From assembly GCA_023460315.1 (NCBI GenBank), contig JAEWQO010000012.1:7587-71586 (forward strand): a stretch of DNA of 64,000 bases, in the 5' to 3' direction. Numbering within the stretch: the first letter of the stretch is position 1; each line of letters opens with the position of its first letter. Shown here in pieces: positions 41,561-50,401 of the stretch. The position numbers and the translations under genes are program-made. Source of the DNA: Actinomycetes bacterium. GTDB taxonomy: Bacteria; Actinomycetota; Coriobacteriia; Coriobacteriales; Eggerthellaceae. The notes under the pieces were generated by a model, which was not told the origin of the DNA, searched no databases, and saw only the letters and a list, made by a program, of their open reading frames with translations.

Positions 41561-43762
41561 ATGTCAGAAAACGCTATAACCAGGCGAAGCTTTCTGGCTG
41601 GTAGCGCTGGGGTGGCAACACTTGCGGCGGCATCCGGCTTCATGAGCTTCAATGCTTGGGAGCGGGCGCATGCTGATGAGGAAGCCGGGGGCGGCGAGAC
41701 CAAAACCGTCCACACGCTGTGCAACGCCTGCTCGACTAAATGCGGCTTCACCGCGTATGTCGTCAAGGGACGCCTGACGAAGCTCATTGGCGACACGGAT
41801 CATCCGTATGCTCGAGGCAAGCTTTGCGCACGCGGATACGGCTACTCGCAGATTGCCTATTCGAAAGACCGCCTGACCGATCCCTTGAAGAAGAATGACC
41901 AAGGACAGTTCGAGGCCATCTCGTGGGACCAGGCGTACAGCGAGATCGCGGACAAGGTGAACGCCATCGTCGAGGCCGAAGGCCCCGAGGCTCTGGCCAT
42001 AGTGCAAGATCCTCGCCCTTCGGGCAAGTATTACGCTAAACGCTTCATGAATGCGCTCGGATCGCCCAATGTGTACACGCATGGCGTGGCCTGCAACCTG
42101 TCGAAGGAATCAGGCATGACGCAGGTCATCGGGACGGGGGGCTACACGTCCGATGTTGAGAACTCGAAAATGATCATGTTCATCGGCCGCAGTTATGCCG
42201 ATGCCATCCGTCCGAGTTCCGTCGCCGAGCTGCAGAAGGCTCACGACAAAGGCGCGCATGTTGTCATTGTCGATCCGCGCTGCAACAACACCCGCGTATT
42301 CGCGGATGAATGGGTGCCCGTCAATCCGGGTACGGACCTCGCGCTCGTGCTGGCTATGTCTCACGTGCTGGTGACGCGTGGCCTGTATGACAAGGAGTAT
42401 GTAGCTGCCAACACCGTCGGTTTTGACGAATGGGCCAAGGCGCTTGTGGACTATTCTCCACAATGGGCCGAAGAGGTGACGGGCATTCCGTCAGGCACGA
42501 TTGAGCGTCTGGCCGTTCAGCTTGCCGATGCAGCTCCTGCAGCGTCCATCGAATCCAGCTGGCGTGGCGCGTTTGGGTGCGCGTACGAAAACTCCGGTGA
42601 GACGGCACGTGCCGTTTGTCTGTTCAACACGCTCTTGGGCTGTTGGAACCAGGAGGGTGGCGCTCTGATCACCCCCAGCGTGTCGGTGGGAGACCTTGAC
42701 AAGGAAACGTTCCCCAGTGTGCCGAAGGTTGAGGGCAAGATTGTCGGAACGACAGAGTATCCTCTGGCGCTTTCCAGCATGGGGTCCAACCTCGTGGCGG
42801 CCCAGTTTGCCAAAGAGGGCAAGATGAAGGGCATGTTCTTCTACAACTCCAACATGGCTGCCGGCTATTCGAACACGGCGTATCTGGGGGAGGCGCTCGG
42901 CAATCTTGACCTATGCGTGGTCATTGACGTCCAGATGTCGGAGACGGCGATGCTTGCCGACTACGTGTTGCCCGACACGAGCTACCTCGAACGCCTGGAG
43001 CTCCCGGAGTTCATCGGCGGCAAGGTTCCGGCCGTGGCTTTGCGCAATCAGGTGCTTGACAAGATCCATCCAAACACGAGGCCGGTCGACCAGATATTCT
43101 CGGAGTTGGCCGAGGCGTGCGGGATCGGTGACTACTTCCAATTCTCCGTGGAAGAGCTGGCGGACGCGGAGCTGCAGACCGTTGGCCTGTCGCTCGACGC
43201 TCTCAAGACAGTGGGCACCGCGTACTTCAACGACAAGGCGTTCTCCTACGGGAGCGTGCCGAAGTGGAAGACTCCGACTGGAAAAATCCAGTTCACAAGT
43301 GAGGCGTGCGAGGCAGCGGGCTTGTCTCCCTACCCGATTTGGGTGGAGCCGGCCGTGATGCCCATCGGCAACGAGCTGCGGCTCATCGGCGGCAAGCAGG
43401 CCATCCACAGCCATACTATGACGACGAACATCGAGGATCTCATGCAGATCACGAAGGACTACGATCTCACTCGCGTGTGGCTGGGCGCCGAGATCGCTGA
43501 CCGACTGGGTATCCAGGACGGTGACGAGGTGGAGATATCGAACCCCGAGCACACGGGACGCTGCCATGTGAAGGTGACCCAGCGCATCAATTCCACTGCG
43601 TTGTATATGCCGAGCCACTATGGCTGCACCTCTCCTGAGCAGCACACGGCCTACGGCGTGGGCCTGCGTCAAATGGATTTCGTTCCCTTCCACATCGAGC
43701 CGGCCTATGGAGGCGCGATGACGCAGGAAGCGCTTGTCTCGGTCAAGAAAGTGGGTGCATGA
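41561..43762 (+). CDS. Molybdopterin oxidoreductase catalytic subunit, thiosulfate/polysulfide reductase-like (PhsA/PsrA)
   Basis: 733 residues, ATG 41561 after AGAGAGGAAA. A Tat signal (ITRRSFLAGSAGVATLAAASGF) opens it. Cys54, Cys57, Cys61 and Cys89 (CNACSTKC...KLCARG) bind a [4Fe-4S] cluster. Cys178 in THGVACNLSK is the expected Mo ligand. WRGAFGCAYENSGETAR, FFYNSNMAAGYSNTAYL and LADYVLPDTSYLERLEL match PhsA/PsrA. The C-terminus LYMPSHYGC...GVGLRQMDFVPFHIEPAYGGAM is the pterin-capping domain. It is exported folded and reduces an external acceptor; sulfur species are suggested by family, but Eggerthellaceae use relatives on many substrates. Confidence 0.9.
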   Translation: MSENAITRRSFLAGSAGVATLAAASGFMSFNAWERAHADEEAGGGETKTVHTLCNACSTKCGFTAYVVKGRLTKLIGDTDHPYARGKLCARGYGYSQIAYSKDRLTDPLKKNDQGQFEAISWDQAYSEIADKVNAIVEAEGPEALAIVQDPRPSGKYYAKRFMNALGSPNVYTHGVACNLSKESGMTQVIGTGGYTSDVENSKMIMFIGRSYADAIRPSSVAELQKAHDKGAHVVIVDPRCNNTRVFADEWVPVNPGTDLALVLAMSHVLVTRGLYDKEYVAANTVGFDEWAKALVDYSPQWAEEVTGIPSGTIERLAVQLADAAPAASIESSWRGAFGCAYENSGETARAVCLFNTLLGCWNQEGGALITPSVSVGDLDKETFPSVPKVEGKIVGTTEYPLALSSMGSNLVAAQFAKEGKMKGMFFYNSNMAAGYSNTAYLGEALGNLDLCVVIDVQMSETAMLADYVLPDTSYLERLELPEFIGGKVPAVALRNQVLDKIHPNTRPVDQIFSELAEACGIGDYFQFSVEELADAELQTVGLSLDALKTVGTAYFNDKAFSYGSVPKWKTPTGKIQFTSEACEAAGLSPYPIWVEPAVMPIGNELRLIGGKQAIHSHTMTTNIEDLMQITKDYDLTRVWLGAEIADRLGIQDGDEVEISNPEHTGRCHVKVTQRINSTALYMPSHYGCTSPEQHTAYGVGLRQMDFVPFHIEPAYGGAMTQEALVSVKKVGA

Positions 43763-44304
43763 TGGCTCGCTACGGAATGCTCATCAACACCAAGAAGTGC
43801 ATTGGCTGCTATGCGTGCCGCGTGGCCTGCCAACGTCAGAACAACCTGCTTCCCACGCAGGACTTCATTCGCTACGAGGAGAGCGAGACGGGGACCTATC
43901 CTGAGGTCTCCATCGAGACGGTGCCTTTGCAGTGCATGCATTGCGACGACGCTCCGTGCGTGGCGGTTTGCCCGACGGGAGCCGCCTTCATCGGTGCCGA
44001 TGGGGTCGTCGGAGTCGACGAGGGGCGTTGCATCGGCTGCAAGTACTGCATGGCCGCTTGTCCCTACCAGGTGCGTGTACAAAATAAGGAGACCGGTACG
44101 GTCGACAAATGCCGCTTCTGCACGGTGTCGGCTTTGACAACAGGCACGAAGATGTGCACCTGTGTGGAAGCCTGCCTGACGGGAGCGCGTATCTTCGGTG
44201 ACCTTGACGATCCCGAGAGCGATCTGTCCAAGGCCATTGTCGAGTATAACGCCCAGCCCATTGCCGGCGACTTGACGCAGGCCAAAGTATTCTACGTGAG
44301 GTGA
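43759..44304 (+). CDS. Four-cluster FeS electron-transfer subunit (PhsB/PsrB/DmsB type)
   Basis: 181 residues; ATG 43759 overlaps the catalytic subunit's stop (ATGA). Cysteine motifs CIGCYACRVAC, CMHCDDAPCVAVCP, CIGCKYCMAACP and CRFC...GTKMCTCVEAC give ligands for four [4Fe-4S] clusters. It has no signal of its own and would be carried out with the Tat-bearing partner. It passes electrons from the NrfD-like membrane subunit to the catalytic subunit. Confidence 0.92.
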   Translation: MMARYGMLINTKKCIGCYACRVACQRQNNLLPTQDFIRYEESETGTYPEVSIETVPLQCMHCDDAPCVAVCPTGAAFIGADGVVGVDEGRCIGCKYCMAACPYQVRVQNKETGTVDKCRFCTVSALTTGTKMCTCVEACLTGARIFGDLDDPESDLSKAIVEYNAQPIAGDLTQAKVFYVR

Positions 44305-44310
44305 TGAACG

Positions 44311-45207
44311 ATGACGTTTGAACCTATCTGGGGCGCCATCATTGCATGGTACCTGTTCCTAGCCGGTTTGGGCGGCGGCGCTTTCATAACCTCCGCTTTC
44401 CTGGGCTGGCGACATCCTGAGGCGGTGAACATGCGGAAGGCGGGCCATCTCATCGCTCCCATTGTGGTGATCGTTGGCTTGTGCCTGCTGATGTTCGACG
44501 CCGAGGGCGGCTTGCACAATCCGTTACGCTTCGCACTGCTGCTCACCAACTTCGGCTCGGTAATGACGTGGGGCGTCGTTTTTCTCGGTGGCTTCACCAT
44601 CGTGGCGATCGTCGTCGTGATTCTCGACTTCCTGAAGAAGTCCGTGCCGGTGTGGCTTGACATCGTGGGCGTGGTTTTCGCGGTGTGCGTTGCCGTGTAC
44701 ACCGGTGCTCTTCTGGGCGTGTGCAAGACGTTCCCCCTTTGGAACAACGCGCTGCTGCCCATTCTGTTCCTCGTGTCGGCCGTGTCTGCCGGTGCTGCAA
44801 GCGTGCTTTTGGTGGCGGTCATCCGTCACGCCGATGAGTTCAACCGCGTGGGCGTGCTCAAGAAGTTTCACTTCTGCCTGCCCATCATCGAACTTGTTTT
44901 GGTGGCTTCGCTCATGTTCATCACCAGCTTCAATTCCGTGGCGGGTTGGAATTCAGTCATGAACCTGCTGGTGGGACAATATGCGCCGTTGTTCTGGATC
45001 GGCCTTGTGGCCATTGGCCTTGTGTTGCCGACTGCGCTTGAGACGTGGCTGCTCTTTTTCAGCCCGAAAGAGTTCGAGGAGAGCCGCAAGGCGCACTGGA
45101 TCAGCCTTGGGTCGGATATCGGTGTGCTGGTCGGCGGTTTCTTGCTGCGTTTTCTCATCGTCTCTGCGGCTTTGCCGGTGACCCTGACGGTTGCTGCCAT
45201 GCTGTAA
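44311..45207 (+). CDS. NrfD/PsrC-family quinol-oxidising membrane subunit
   Basis: 298 residues, ATG 44311 with GAGGTGATG upstream, seven bases after the FeS subunit. Eight membrane helices are visible, beginning WGAIIAWYLFLAGLGGGAFITSAF, the NrfD signature. Polar residues in YTGALLGVCKTFPLWNN and the FNSVAGWNS loop fit the quinone-site side. It anchors the complex and takes electrons from menaquinol. It ends the operon, with a hairpin after it. Confidence 0.92.
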   Translation: MTFEPIWGAIIAWYLFLAGLGGGAFITSAFLGWRHPEAVNMRKAGHLIAPIVVIVGLCLLMFDAEGGLHNPLRFALLLTNFGSVMTWGVVFLGGFTIVAIVVVILDFLKKSVPVWLDIVGVVFAVCVAVYTGALLGVCKTFPLWNNALLPILFLVSAVSAGAASVLLVAVIRHADEFNRVGVLKKFHFCLPIIELVLVASLMFITSFNSVAGWNSVMNLLVGQYAPLFWIGLVAIGLVLPTALETWLLFFSPKEFEESRKAHWISLGSDIGVLVGGFLLRFLIVSAALPVTLTVAAML

Positions 45208-45239
45208 GAGGGATTACGTCGAGATTGTCAGACGATGCG

Positions 45240-45264
45240 ATGGCGCCCCTTCAAGGGGCGCCAT
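45240..45264 (+). terminator. Terminator behind the Phs-type operon
   Basis: A near-continuous 10-12 bp stem (45240-45251 with 45253-45264) built on ATGGCGCCCC/GGGGCGCCAT, 33 bases after the NrfD stop. Confidence 0.75.
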
Positions 45265-45890
45265 TGTGCATTTCCGTGGCCGCCCTTTTCTGCGATGCGA
45301 AGAGACATTGCTTCTCTGCCTGCCCCTCTGCGGCTGGGGGCGGCGGGGGATGATTCATGCGGATGGCAGATGCGGTGGTCCGACTTCCACTCATCGGGCG
45401 GAGTGCGCTGCAGGCTCTGCTTCATGATGGGGCTGCCAAGATGCGGTGGTCTGTCTTCCGCTCGTCGCGGAGTTAACTGCCTATTGGCTGTTCGTCTCGA
45501 TGATGGCGAGGCCGATGGACTGCGGGTTCAGGCGAACCTCCCTGGTGGTGCCATTTTCGCACCAAGTGTGACAGTCGGGAGCGTGATCGCGGCCATCGAG
45601 CGGGTGCGATGGATTGCATCCATTTCGCCTTGTCTCGCTCGTGCTCAGCTCAGTAAAGCTTAATGTTTCCGATTGAGCGTTTCATCAGGAGGCGCTTCAC
45701 AAGCACCGCCTTCCCAAGAGGCGACCTGCCTGGCAAGGCCTGTCGCCCTCGCCCCCTATCGCTTCCTCCCGCACTCGCCGCTATCCGCATGCGCCATGGT
45801 GCCGCCCGTCCGGGGACGAGGGCAAGCTAGGTACCGCTCGGCATTCTGGCGAACCATCGAGAAAGGCGAGGGGCCTTTGACTTCAAAAGG
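45265..45890. other. Gene-free region with an imperfect direct repeat
   Basis: No supported gene. AGATGCGGTGGTC...TTCC.CTC.TCG..CGGAG occurs twice in direct orientation (about 45368 and 45439, ~35 bases each, roughly 80% alike). Open frames here lack ribosome sites and any recognisable domain. It may be decayed coding DNA. Confidence 0.5.
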
Positions 45891-46952
45891 CTACGACACC
45901 TCAGTAATGGTGTAGAGTTGTGGCTCTTCTGGCGATTCTGCCGGAGGGGTGTCGTCGGAGGAGCTTTCCTGCTCGTATTTTTGGCTCCACTCATGCCTTT
46001 CCTCCCAGAAGGCTGCACATTTCTGGTCGAAATCCTCCACAGGCTGGATGACGTATGTTTTCGTTTCGGTCGATCCGTCGTTGAACGTCGCAGTCAAAAC
46101 CAAACGTGCTTTGGCCAGCGTTTGTGCGGCGGCTTTATCAAGGCTGATGCCGCACTCGTAGAACTGATGACTGTTCCAATTGCCAGCATCGTGCTGGGCA
46201 TATATGCTTTTGACATCATCGGGCACAGGATATCCCAGATAGATGCTCACGGTGCGCTCCTCGGTGATGGATTCCTGGCTGTCGTAGTCAAATGAGACTT
46301 CCTTCGTGTAGAGGAAGGCTGCCGTGTCGCCGGAGTCGATTTCTTCAGGAGTGGACGAACGCTTTGCCTTCTCCATGTCGATAGTTTCAAAGTAAGTATG
46401 CTCGCCTTCTATTCGATAGGACACTGACTGGATATTGCTGCCGGTGCAGGAGAGCTTGAAGCCATATTTGTAGCCGGCCCAGTCACCCCACGAGGTGAAT
46501 CGCCCTGTGTCGGGGTCGTAGTACGCACCGCTCGATCCGCCCCACCCAAAATCATCGTTCAGCGTGACGGATGTCTCCTGCTCGCCGCCGGGTGTGTCGC
46601 CCGACTCGCCATCAAGGAACGGCATGTTCGAAAGGCTGATATTTCCGCTGGCGAACGCGACTCCTGTGGCGATGACGACAAGACAGACGGCAGCGGCCAC
46701 TTGGGGCAGCATTCGCAGGCGACGCAACGACGTGGCCCGATGGGCGAGGCTTCTTTTGCCGCCCTGTGTTGTGGGCTGGGTGGCGCGAGGTGCCCGCCTG
46801 CGGGTGGGCTCGGACGACATAGTGCGTCGAGACACGCTCTCGCTCACCAATCGTTCGGCTCGTGCTTCGGCGCGGACGCGGTTGGCAAGCGTGTCGGAGA
46901 CTCGCACCCTTTTCATCTTCGTGGCATAGTCGCGCAAGGGATCAACTCTCAT
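45891..46952 (-). CDS. Anti-sigma-factor-like membrane protein paired with the ECF sigma factor
   Basis: 353 residues; ATG 46952 overlaps the sigma gene stop (ATGA). A basic N-terminal ~80 residues (LANRVRAEARAERLV) is followed by a single membrane helix, VAAAVCLVVIATGVAFASG, and a ~250-residue Thr/Ser/Asp-rich outer domain: TLNDDFGWGGSSGAYYDPDTGRF, LSCTGSNIQSVSYRIEGEHTYFE, ARLVLTATFNDGSTETKTYVIQPV. The topology and co-translation with an ECF sigma factor point to a membrane anti-sigma factor or sensor. The outer domain is not one I recognise, though similar beta-rich parts occur in DUF4179-like proteins. Confidence 0.7.
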   Translation of the reverse strand: MRVDPLRDYATKMKRVRVSDTLANRVRAEARAERLVSESVSRRTMSSEPTRRRAPRATQPTTQGGKRSLAHRATSLRRLRMLPQVAAAVCLVVIATGVAFASGNISLSNMPFLDGESGDTPGGEQETSVTLNDDFGWGGSSGAYYDPDTGRFTSWGDWAGYKYGFKLSCTGSNIQSVSYRIEGEHTYFETIDMEKAKRSSTPEEIDSGDTAAFLYTKEVSFDYDSQESITEERTVSIYLGYPVPDDVKSIYAQHDAGNWNSHQFYECGISLDKAAAQTLAKARLVLTATFNDGSTETKTYVIQPVEDFDQKCAAFWEERHEWSQKYEQESSSDDTPPAESPEEPQLYTITEVS

Positions 46953-47485
46953 GCGAGTCCTCCTTCTTGAAAAGGCTCTCTCCGATTTTCCGCCGCTGGC
47001 TGCTCGCCGCCCAAAGCATGTTTGAGCTGAGTACGTGCGCGGTGCAGCCGGGTACGCACGGTGGCCGGACGGCAGCCGACAAGCTGTGCTATTTCATCGG
47101 TTGAATAGCCCTCGACATAGAATAAATGTACGACCGTGCGAAGTTCAAAGCGGAGCTCGCCTACTGCCTCCCACACGTCGGAGGCGAACAGATCGGGCGC
47201 TTCGATGGTCGCATGTGCCTCGTTGAGCGGCTCGTTGGGGTGGCGTTGGACTGAGCGGCCGACATCATGGCAACGATTGATGGTCACGCGAATGAGCCAG
47301 GCTTTTATATGCTCGTTTGAATTGAACTCGACCGTGCTGTCCAGCAGACGGAGAAACACATCCTGAAACACGTCTTCGGCATTGGCGGCATTGCGCAGGT
47401 GGCTGAGGGCAAGGCGCAATACCATGTCGCCCCATTGGCGCATGGCGTCTTCGAGAAATGTTTCGGATCGTTTGGGCTCGGGCAT
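46949..47485 (-). CDS. ECF-type RNA polymerase sigma factor
   Basis: 178 residues from ATG 47485 (GAGGAG upstream); the frame continues upstream to 47584 but without a ribosome site. Region 2 is RLALSHLRNAANAEDVFQDVFLRLLDS with HIKAWLIRVTINRCHD. Region 4 is LRTVVHLFYVEGYSTDEIAQLVGCRPATVRTRLHRARTQLKHAL. It directs RNA polymerase to a stress or surface regulon. The following overlapping gene is its probable antagonist. An ECF-like promoter lies just upstream. Confidence 0.92.
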   Translation of the reverse strand: MPEPKRSETFLEDAMRQWGDMVLRLALSHLRNAANAEDVFQDVFLRLLDSTVEFNSNEHIKAWLIRVTINRCHDVGRSVQRHPNEPLNEAHATIEAPDLFASDVWEAVGELRFELRTVVHLFYVEGYSTDEIAQLVGCRPATVRTRLHRARTQLKHALGGEQPAAENRREPFQEGGLA

Positions 47486-47507
47486 CTCTTCATCTCCTCG
47501 CCCATAA

Positions 47508-47533
47508 TACGCAAGGGGAGAGCGGATTGTTCC
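47508..47533 (-). promoter_or_regulatory. Candidate ECF-type autoregulatory promoter
   Basis: On the minus strand GGAAC (47533-47529), 17 bases, CGTA (47511-47508): the common ECF layout, ~23 bases before the sigma gene start. A TATTAT overlapping the -10 means a vegetative promoter is also possible. Confidence 0.4.
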
Positions 47534-47798
47534 CAAAAAGAAGTCAAATCTGAACCGAAGGGTACAAGAAGCCTCGAGGAGCATGGTCTAAAAGCTGACG
47601 CGCTGAAGAATCTTGGAATCGGCATCGTCCGCAGCGTCCTCCTGCCTTCGCGGTTCGAGCTTGCTGGGTATGTTGATTTTGAAACGTCGTCGATGGTATG
47701 CCGCACCCATCTCAAGCTGGACGTATCATAGAAAACAGTCACATGGAGCGAGCCATTTCACCTCCGAGGGGGGCGAGGTGGCAGTAAAGGAGAGAGTC

Positions 47799-48314
47799 AT
47801 GGATGCAAAGGTGTATGAGCTTCTGAACGACCAGATCAACAAAGAGCTATATTCAGCGTATTTGTATCTGTCGTTTGCCGACTACTATGAAGAAGAAGGT
47901 CTCAAGGGTTTTGCAAACTGGTATGAGATCCAAGCTCAGGAAGAGCGTGACCATGCGCTCATCTTCCGCAATTACCTGCATGACAACGGTTGCAAGGTTA
48001 CGCTCTTGACCATCGACCAGCCTGAAAAGACGTTCTCTTCCCATCTTGAGCCTCTTGAAGCTGCTTTGGAGCACGAGAAATACGTCACATCCCTCATCAA
48101 CGACATCTATTCCGCTGCTCACGATGCCAAGGATTATCGCACTATCAAGTTCTTGGGCTGGTTTATCGACGAGCAGCTTGAAGAAGAGGCAAACGCCGAG
48201 GATATGATCACGAAAATGAAGCTGTTCGGCACCGATGCCAAGGCGCTTTACGATCTTGATCAGGAAAACGCGGCGCGTGCCTACAGCGTGCCAAGCCCGC
48301 TTGCCGGCGAGTAA
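47799..48314 (+). CDS. ftn: Ferritin
   Basis: 171 residues, ATG 47799 behind AAAGGAGAG. LLNDQINKELYSAYLYLSFADYYEEEGLKGFANWYEIQAQEERDHA supplies the ferroxidase ligands (Glu17-like, Glu50/His53-like), and LEHEKYVTSLINDIYSAAHDAKDYRTIKFLGWFIDEQLEEE the second half of the four-helix bundle. It stores iron as a 24-mer in the cytoplasm. It is divergent from the ECF sigma gene. TATCAT at 47724-47729 is a possible -10. With the MbfA-like protein at 8.7 kb it covers storage and export. Confidence 0.95.
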   Translation: MDAKVYELLNDQINKELYSAYLYLSFADYYEEEGLKGFANWYEIQAQEERDHALIFRNYLHDNGCKVTLLTIDQPEKTFSSHLEPLEAALEHEKYVTSLINDIYSAAHDAKDYRTIKFLGWFIDEQLEEEANAEDMITKMKLFGTDAKALYDLDQENAARAYSVPSPLAGE

Positions 48315-48356
48315 AGGTTTTCCGGTTTTGACAGCCGGGCATTCCACCTAGCTTTC

Positions 48357-48397
48357 AAGAAGAGGTCCCGCTTCCCTCCGAGGCGGGACCTCTTCTT
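48357..48397 (+). terminator. Ferritin terminator
   Basis: Perfect 15-bp stem (48357-48371 with 48383-48397), 42 bases after the stop. Confidence 0.85.
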
Positions 48398-48435
48398 TCA
48401 AAAGGCAATTTTGCAGGGCGGAGAGGTGTTTCGGG

Positions 48436-48720
48436 GGCGTTCACCAGTTCGATGATCTCTTGCTTGCTGTGCACGTCGAGCGCTGCCTACCCTTTGGCAC
48501 TTGAGGTCGATCCATGCGATGCCGAGAATCAGGGTGGCATAGATGTTCTTAAAAAAAGCGGCATCTATCAAAGCGGACATGCGAGAGGAGCCGGTGGACC
48601 AGCTTCGTGAAACCATCGGCGGATTGTCCCGCGCGGGTGCAAGGCCAAAACGCTGCACCATATCCGCGTCGCGATCCTTTCGCCCCCACGGGGCAGCGAA
48701 TCTCTAAGGGTGCCTCGATT
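48436..48720 (-). pseudogene. Remnant of a LuxR-type helix-turn-helix C-terminus
   Basis: On the minus strand the end of a LuxR domain is readable in pieces: VLAL and ARDNPPMVSR, then KNIYATL (48550-48530), then, after a 49-base interruption and a frame change, LDVHSKQEIIELVNA (48480-48436). The intact LuxR protein in this window ends IKRIYAKTGLHSRQEILDYL, which aligns well with the joined pieces. No intact N-terminus or start exists. It looks like a degraded 12-helix-type LuxR gene that has lost its membrane part. Confidence 0.5.
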
Positions 48721-49040
48721 TTGGAACACTTCCCAGAAAATACGCCGGCAGACCCTGATTGGCGTGCCAAATTATCACTTGGGCTTGGAGGGAAGGGAAC
48801 GTCTCTATGCCAAAAACGCGTGCAGGTAAGAAGATGTCCGTGAGCAAGAAGGCGGTAGGAAAGCGGTGCTGCTGACAGGTGCATGCACGAGGGAGGGTGG
48901 CTGCTTTCAATCTGAAAGTCGAATGCAATCAACCCGTCAGGGTAATCTGGAAGATCAACTTGACGGCGAGTCTGTCATGAAGGTGATTGCGGTTTGAGGG
49001 AGCTGGTGGAGAGATTACCGCTCGTGGAATTGCAGGACGC
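48721..49040. other. Gene-free region between the LuxR remnant and the purine permease
   Basis: No gene, repeat or promoter stands out in these 320 bases; open frames lack ribosome sites and family signatures. Confidence 0.5.
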
Positions 49041-49082
49041 CCAGCTCCCCCTGTGGCAGGTGCGAGCCACAGGGGGAGCTGG
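49041..49082. terminator. Terminator of the purine permease gene
   Basis: Perfect 17-bp stem (49041-49057 with 49066-49082), just after the minus-strand stop at 49088. Confidence 0.8.
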
Positions 49083-49087
49083 AGGCA

Positions 49088-50401
49088 TTATGCGAAGATG
49101 AACGATACCAAGAATGCTGCCGAGGCAACCCACATGAGGGGTTTGACCTCGCGAATCTTGCCCTGCACCAGCATGATGACGCAGTAGGAGATAAATCCAA
49201 ACCCGATGCCGTTGGCGATCGAGTACGTGAGCGGGATTCCTGCGATCGTGATGAACGCGGGGAATGCCGAAGCGATGTCCTCCCAATCGATCTGGCCGAT
49301 CTCGGTCATCATGAGGTAACCGACAACGACAAGCGCGCCGCAGGTGGCAGCTCCGCTGACCATGCCGACAAGCGGAGCGAGAAACGCGCAGACGGCAAAC
49401 GCGATGCCGATGACGATATTCGAAAGGCCTGTGCGCGCGCCTGCCGCTGCGCCGGAGACCGATTCGACGAAGGACGTGATGGAGCTTGCTCCCATGAATC
49501 CTCCCACGGCGGCGGCTGCGGAGTCGACGGTGAGAATGGGCTGGATGTCCTCCACATCGCCTTTGTCATCGACGAAGTCGCCGCGGCTTCCGACGGCCAT
49601 GACGGTTCCCATGGTATCGAAGAAGTCGCTCATGAGGAGGCTGAACACGAACAGCAGCAGCACCGGCTGCAGGAAAACCTGGAGCAGTGCCATGGTCCCA
49701 TCGGGCGTCGCCTGGAAGGGCGCTGCAAACGCGGAGAAGTCCGGAATGAAGGAGAACTCGTTGCCAAGGGATGTCACGCCCAGCGGAATGCCGATTATCG
49801 TGGCTACGACGATGGAGATGAGCAGCCCGGCCTTGAACTTCAATGCCGTCAGAACGACGGCGACGACAATGGATATTGTTGCAACGATGGCAGCGGGGCT
49901 GGTCAGATCACCCAGCGCGATCAGGGTCGATTCGTCAGCAATGACGAATCCGCCGCCCTTCAAGCCGATGAAGGCGATGAACAGGCCGATGCCGACGCCG
50001 ATTGCGCGGCGCAGCGACACAGGGATGGCATCCATGACCGCCTTGCGCAGCCCGCACAGCACGAGCAGCAGGATGACGACGCCCTCGAGAAAGACCACGG
50101 CCATAGCCACACGCCAATCGACGCCAAGGCCCAAGCACAGAGAGTAGGCTACGACTGCGTTGATGCCCATTCCTGAAGCGAGCGCGATGGGACGGTTGGC
50201 GAACAGGCCCATCGCGACCGTCATGATGGCGGCGCCGAAACACGTGGCTGTCAGTCCGGCATTGAAGGGGATTCCTGCCGCTGCCAGCATCGCTGGGTTC
50301 ACCGCGATGATGTACGACATGGCCAGGAATGTCGTCAAGCCTCCAATGACTTCCGTGGAAACCGAGCTGCCGCGTTCCGATATCTTGAAAAACTTATCCA
50401 C
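49088..50401 (-). CDS. NCS2-family purine permease (AzgA-like)
   Basis: 437 residues from GTG 50401 (GAGAGGGG at six bases). About 12-13 membrane helices. DKFFKISERGSSVSTEVIGGLTTFLAMSYIIAVNPAML is the typical AzgA/PbuG opening. ANRPIALASGMGINAVVAYS, SLLMSDFFDTMGTVMAVGS and GASSITSFVESVSGAAAGARTGLSN hold the substrate-site glutamate/aspartate motifs. Adenine, guanine or hypoxanthine uptake with protons is expected. The ~200-base leader contains an AAACCT/AGGTTT hairpin, but I could not fit it to a purine riboswitch. Confidence 0.9.
   Translation of the reverse strand: MDKFFKISERGSSVSTEVIGGLTTFLAMSYIIAVNPAMLAAAGIPFNAGLTATCFGAAIMTVAMGLFANRPIALASGMGINAVVAYSLCLGLGVDWRVAMAVVFLEGVVILLLVLCGLRKAVMDAIPVSLRRAIGVGIGLFIAFIGLKGGGFVIADESTLIALGDLTSPAAIVATISIVVAVVLTALKFKAGLLISIVVATIIGIPLGVTSLGNEFSFIPDFSAFAAPFQATPDGTMALLQVFLQPVLLLFVFSLLMSDFFDTMGTVMAVGSRGDFVDDKGDVEDIQPILTVDSAAAAVGGFMGASSITSFVESVSGAAAGARTGLSNIVIGIAFAVCAFLAPLVGMVSGAATCGALVVVGYLMMTEIGQIDWEDIASAFPAFITIAGIPLTYSIANGIGFGFISYCVIMLVQGKIREVKPLMWVASAAFLVSFIFA

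Noticed and set aside
45235..45663. 142-codon open frame behind the NrfD gene
   Set aside because: It starts in the terminator stem and contains the imperfect direct repeat; no family features.
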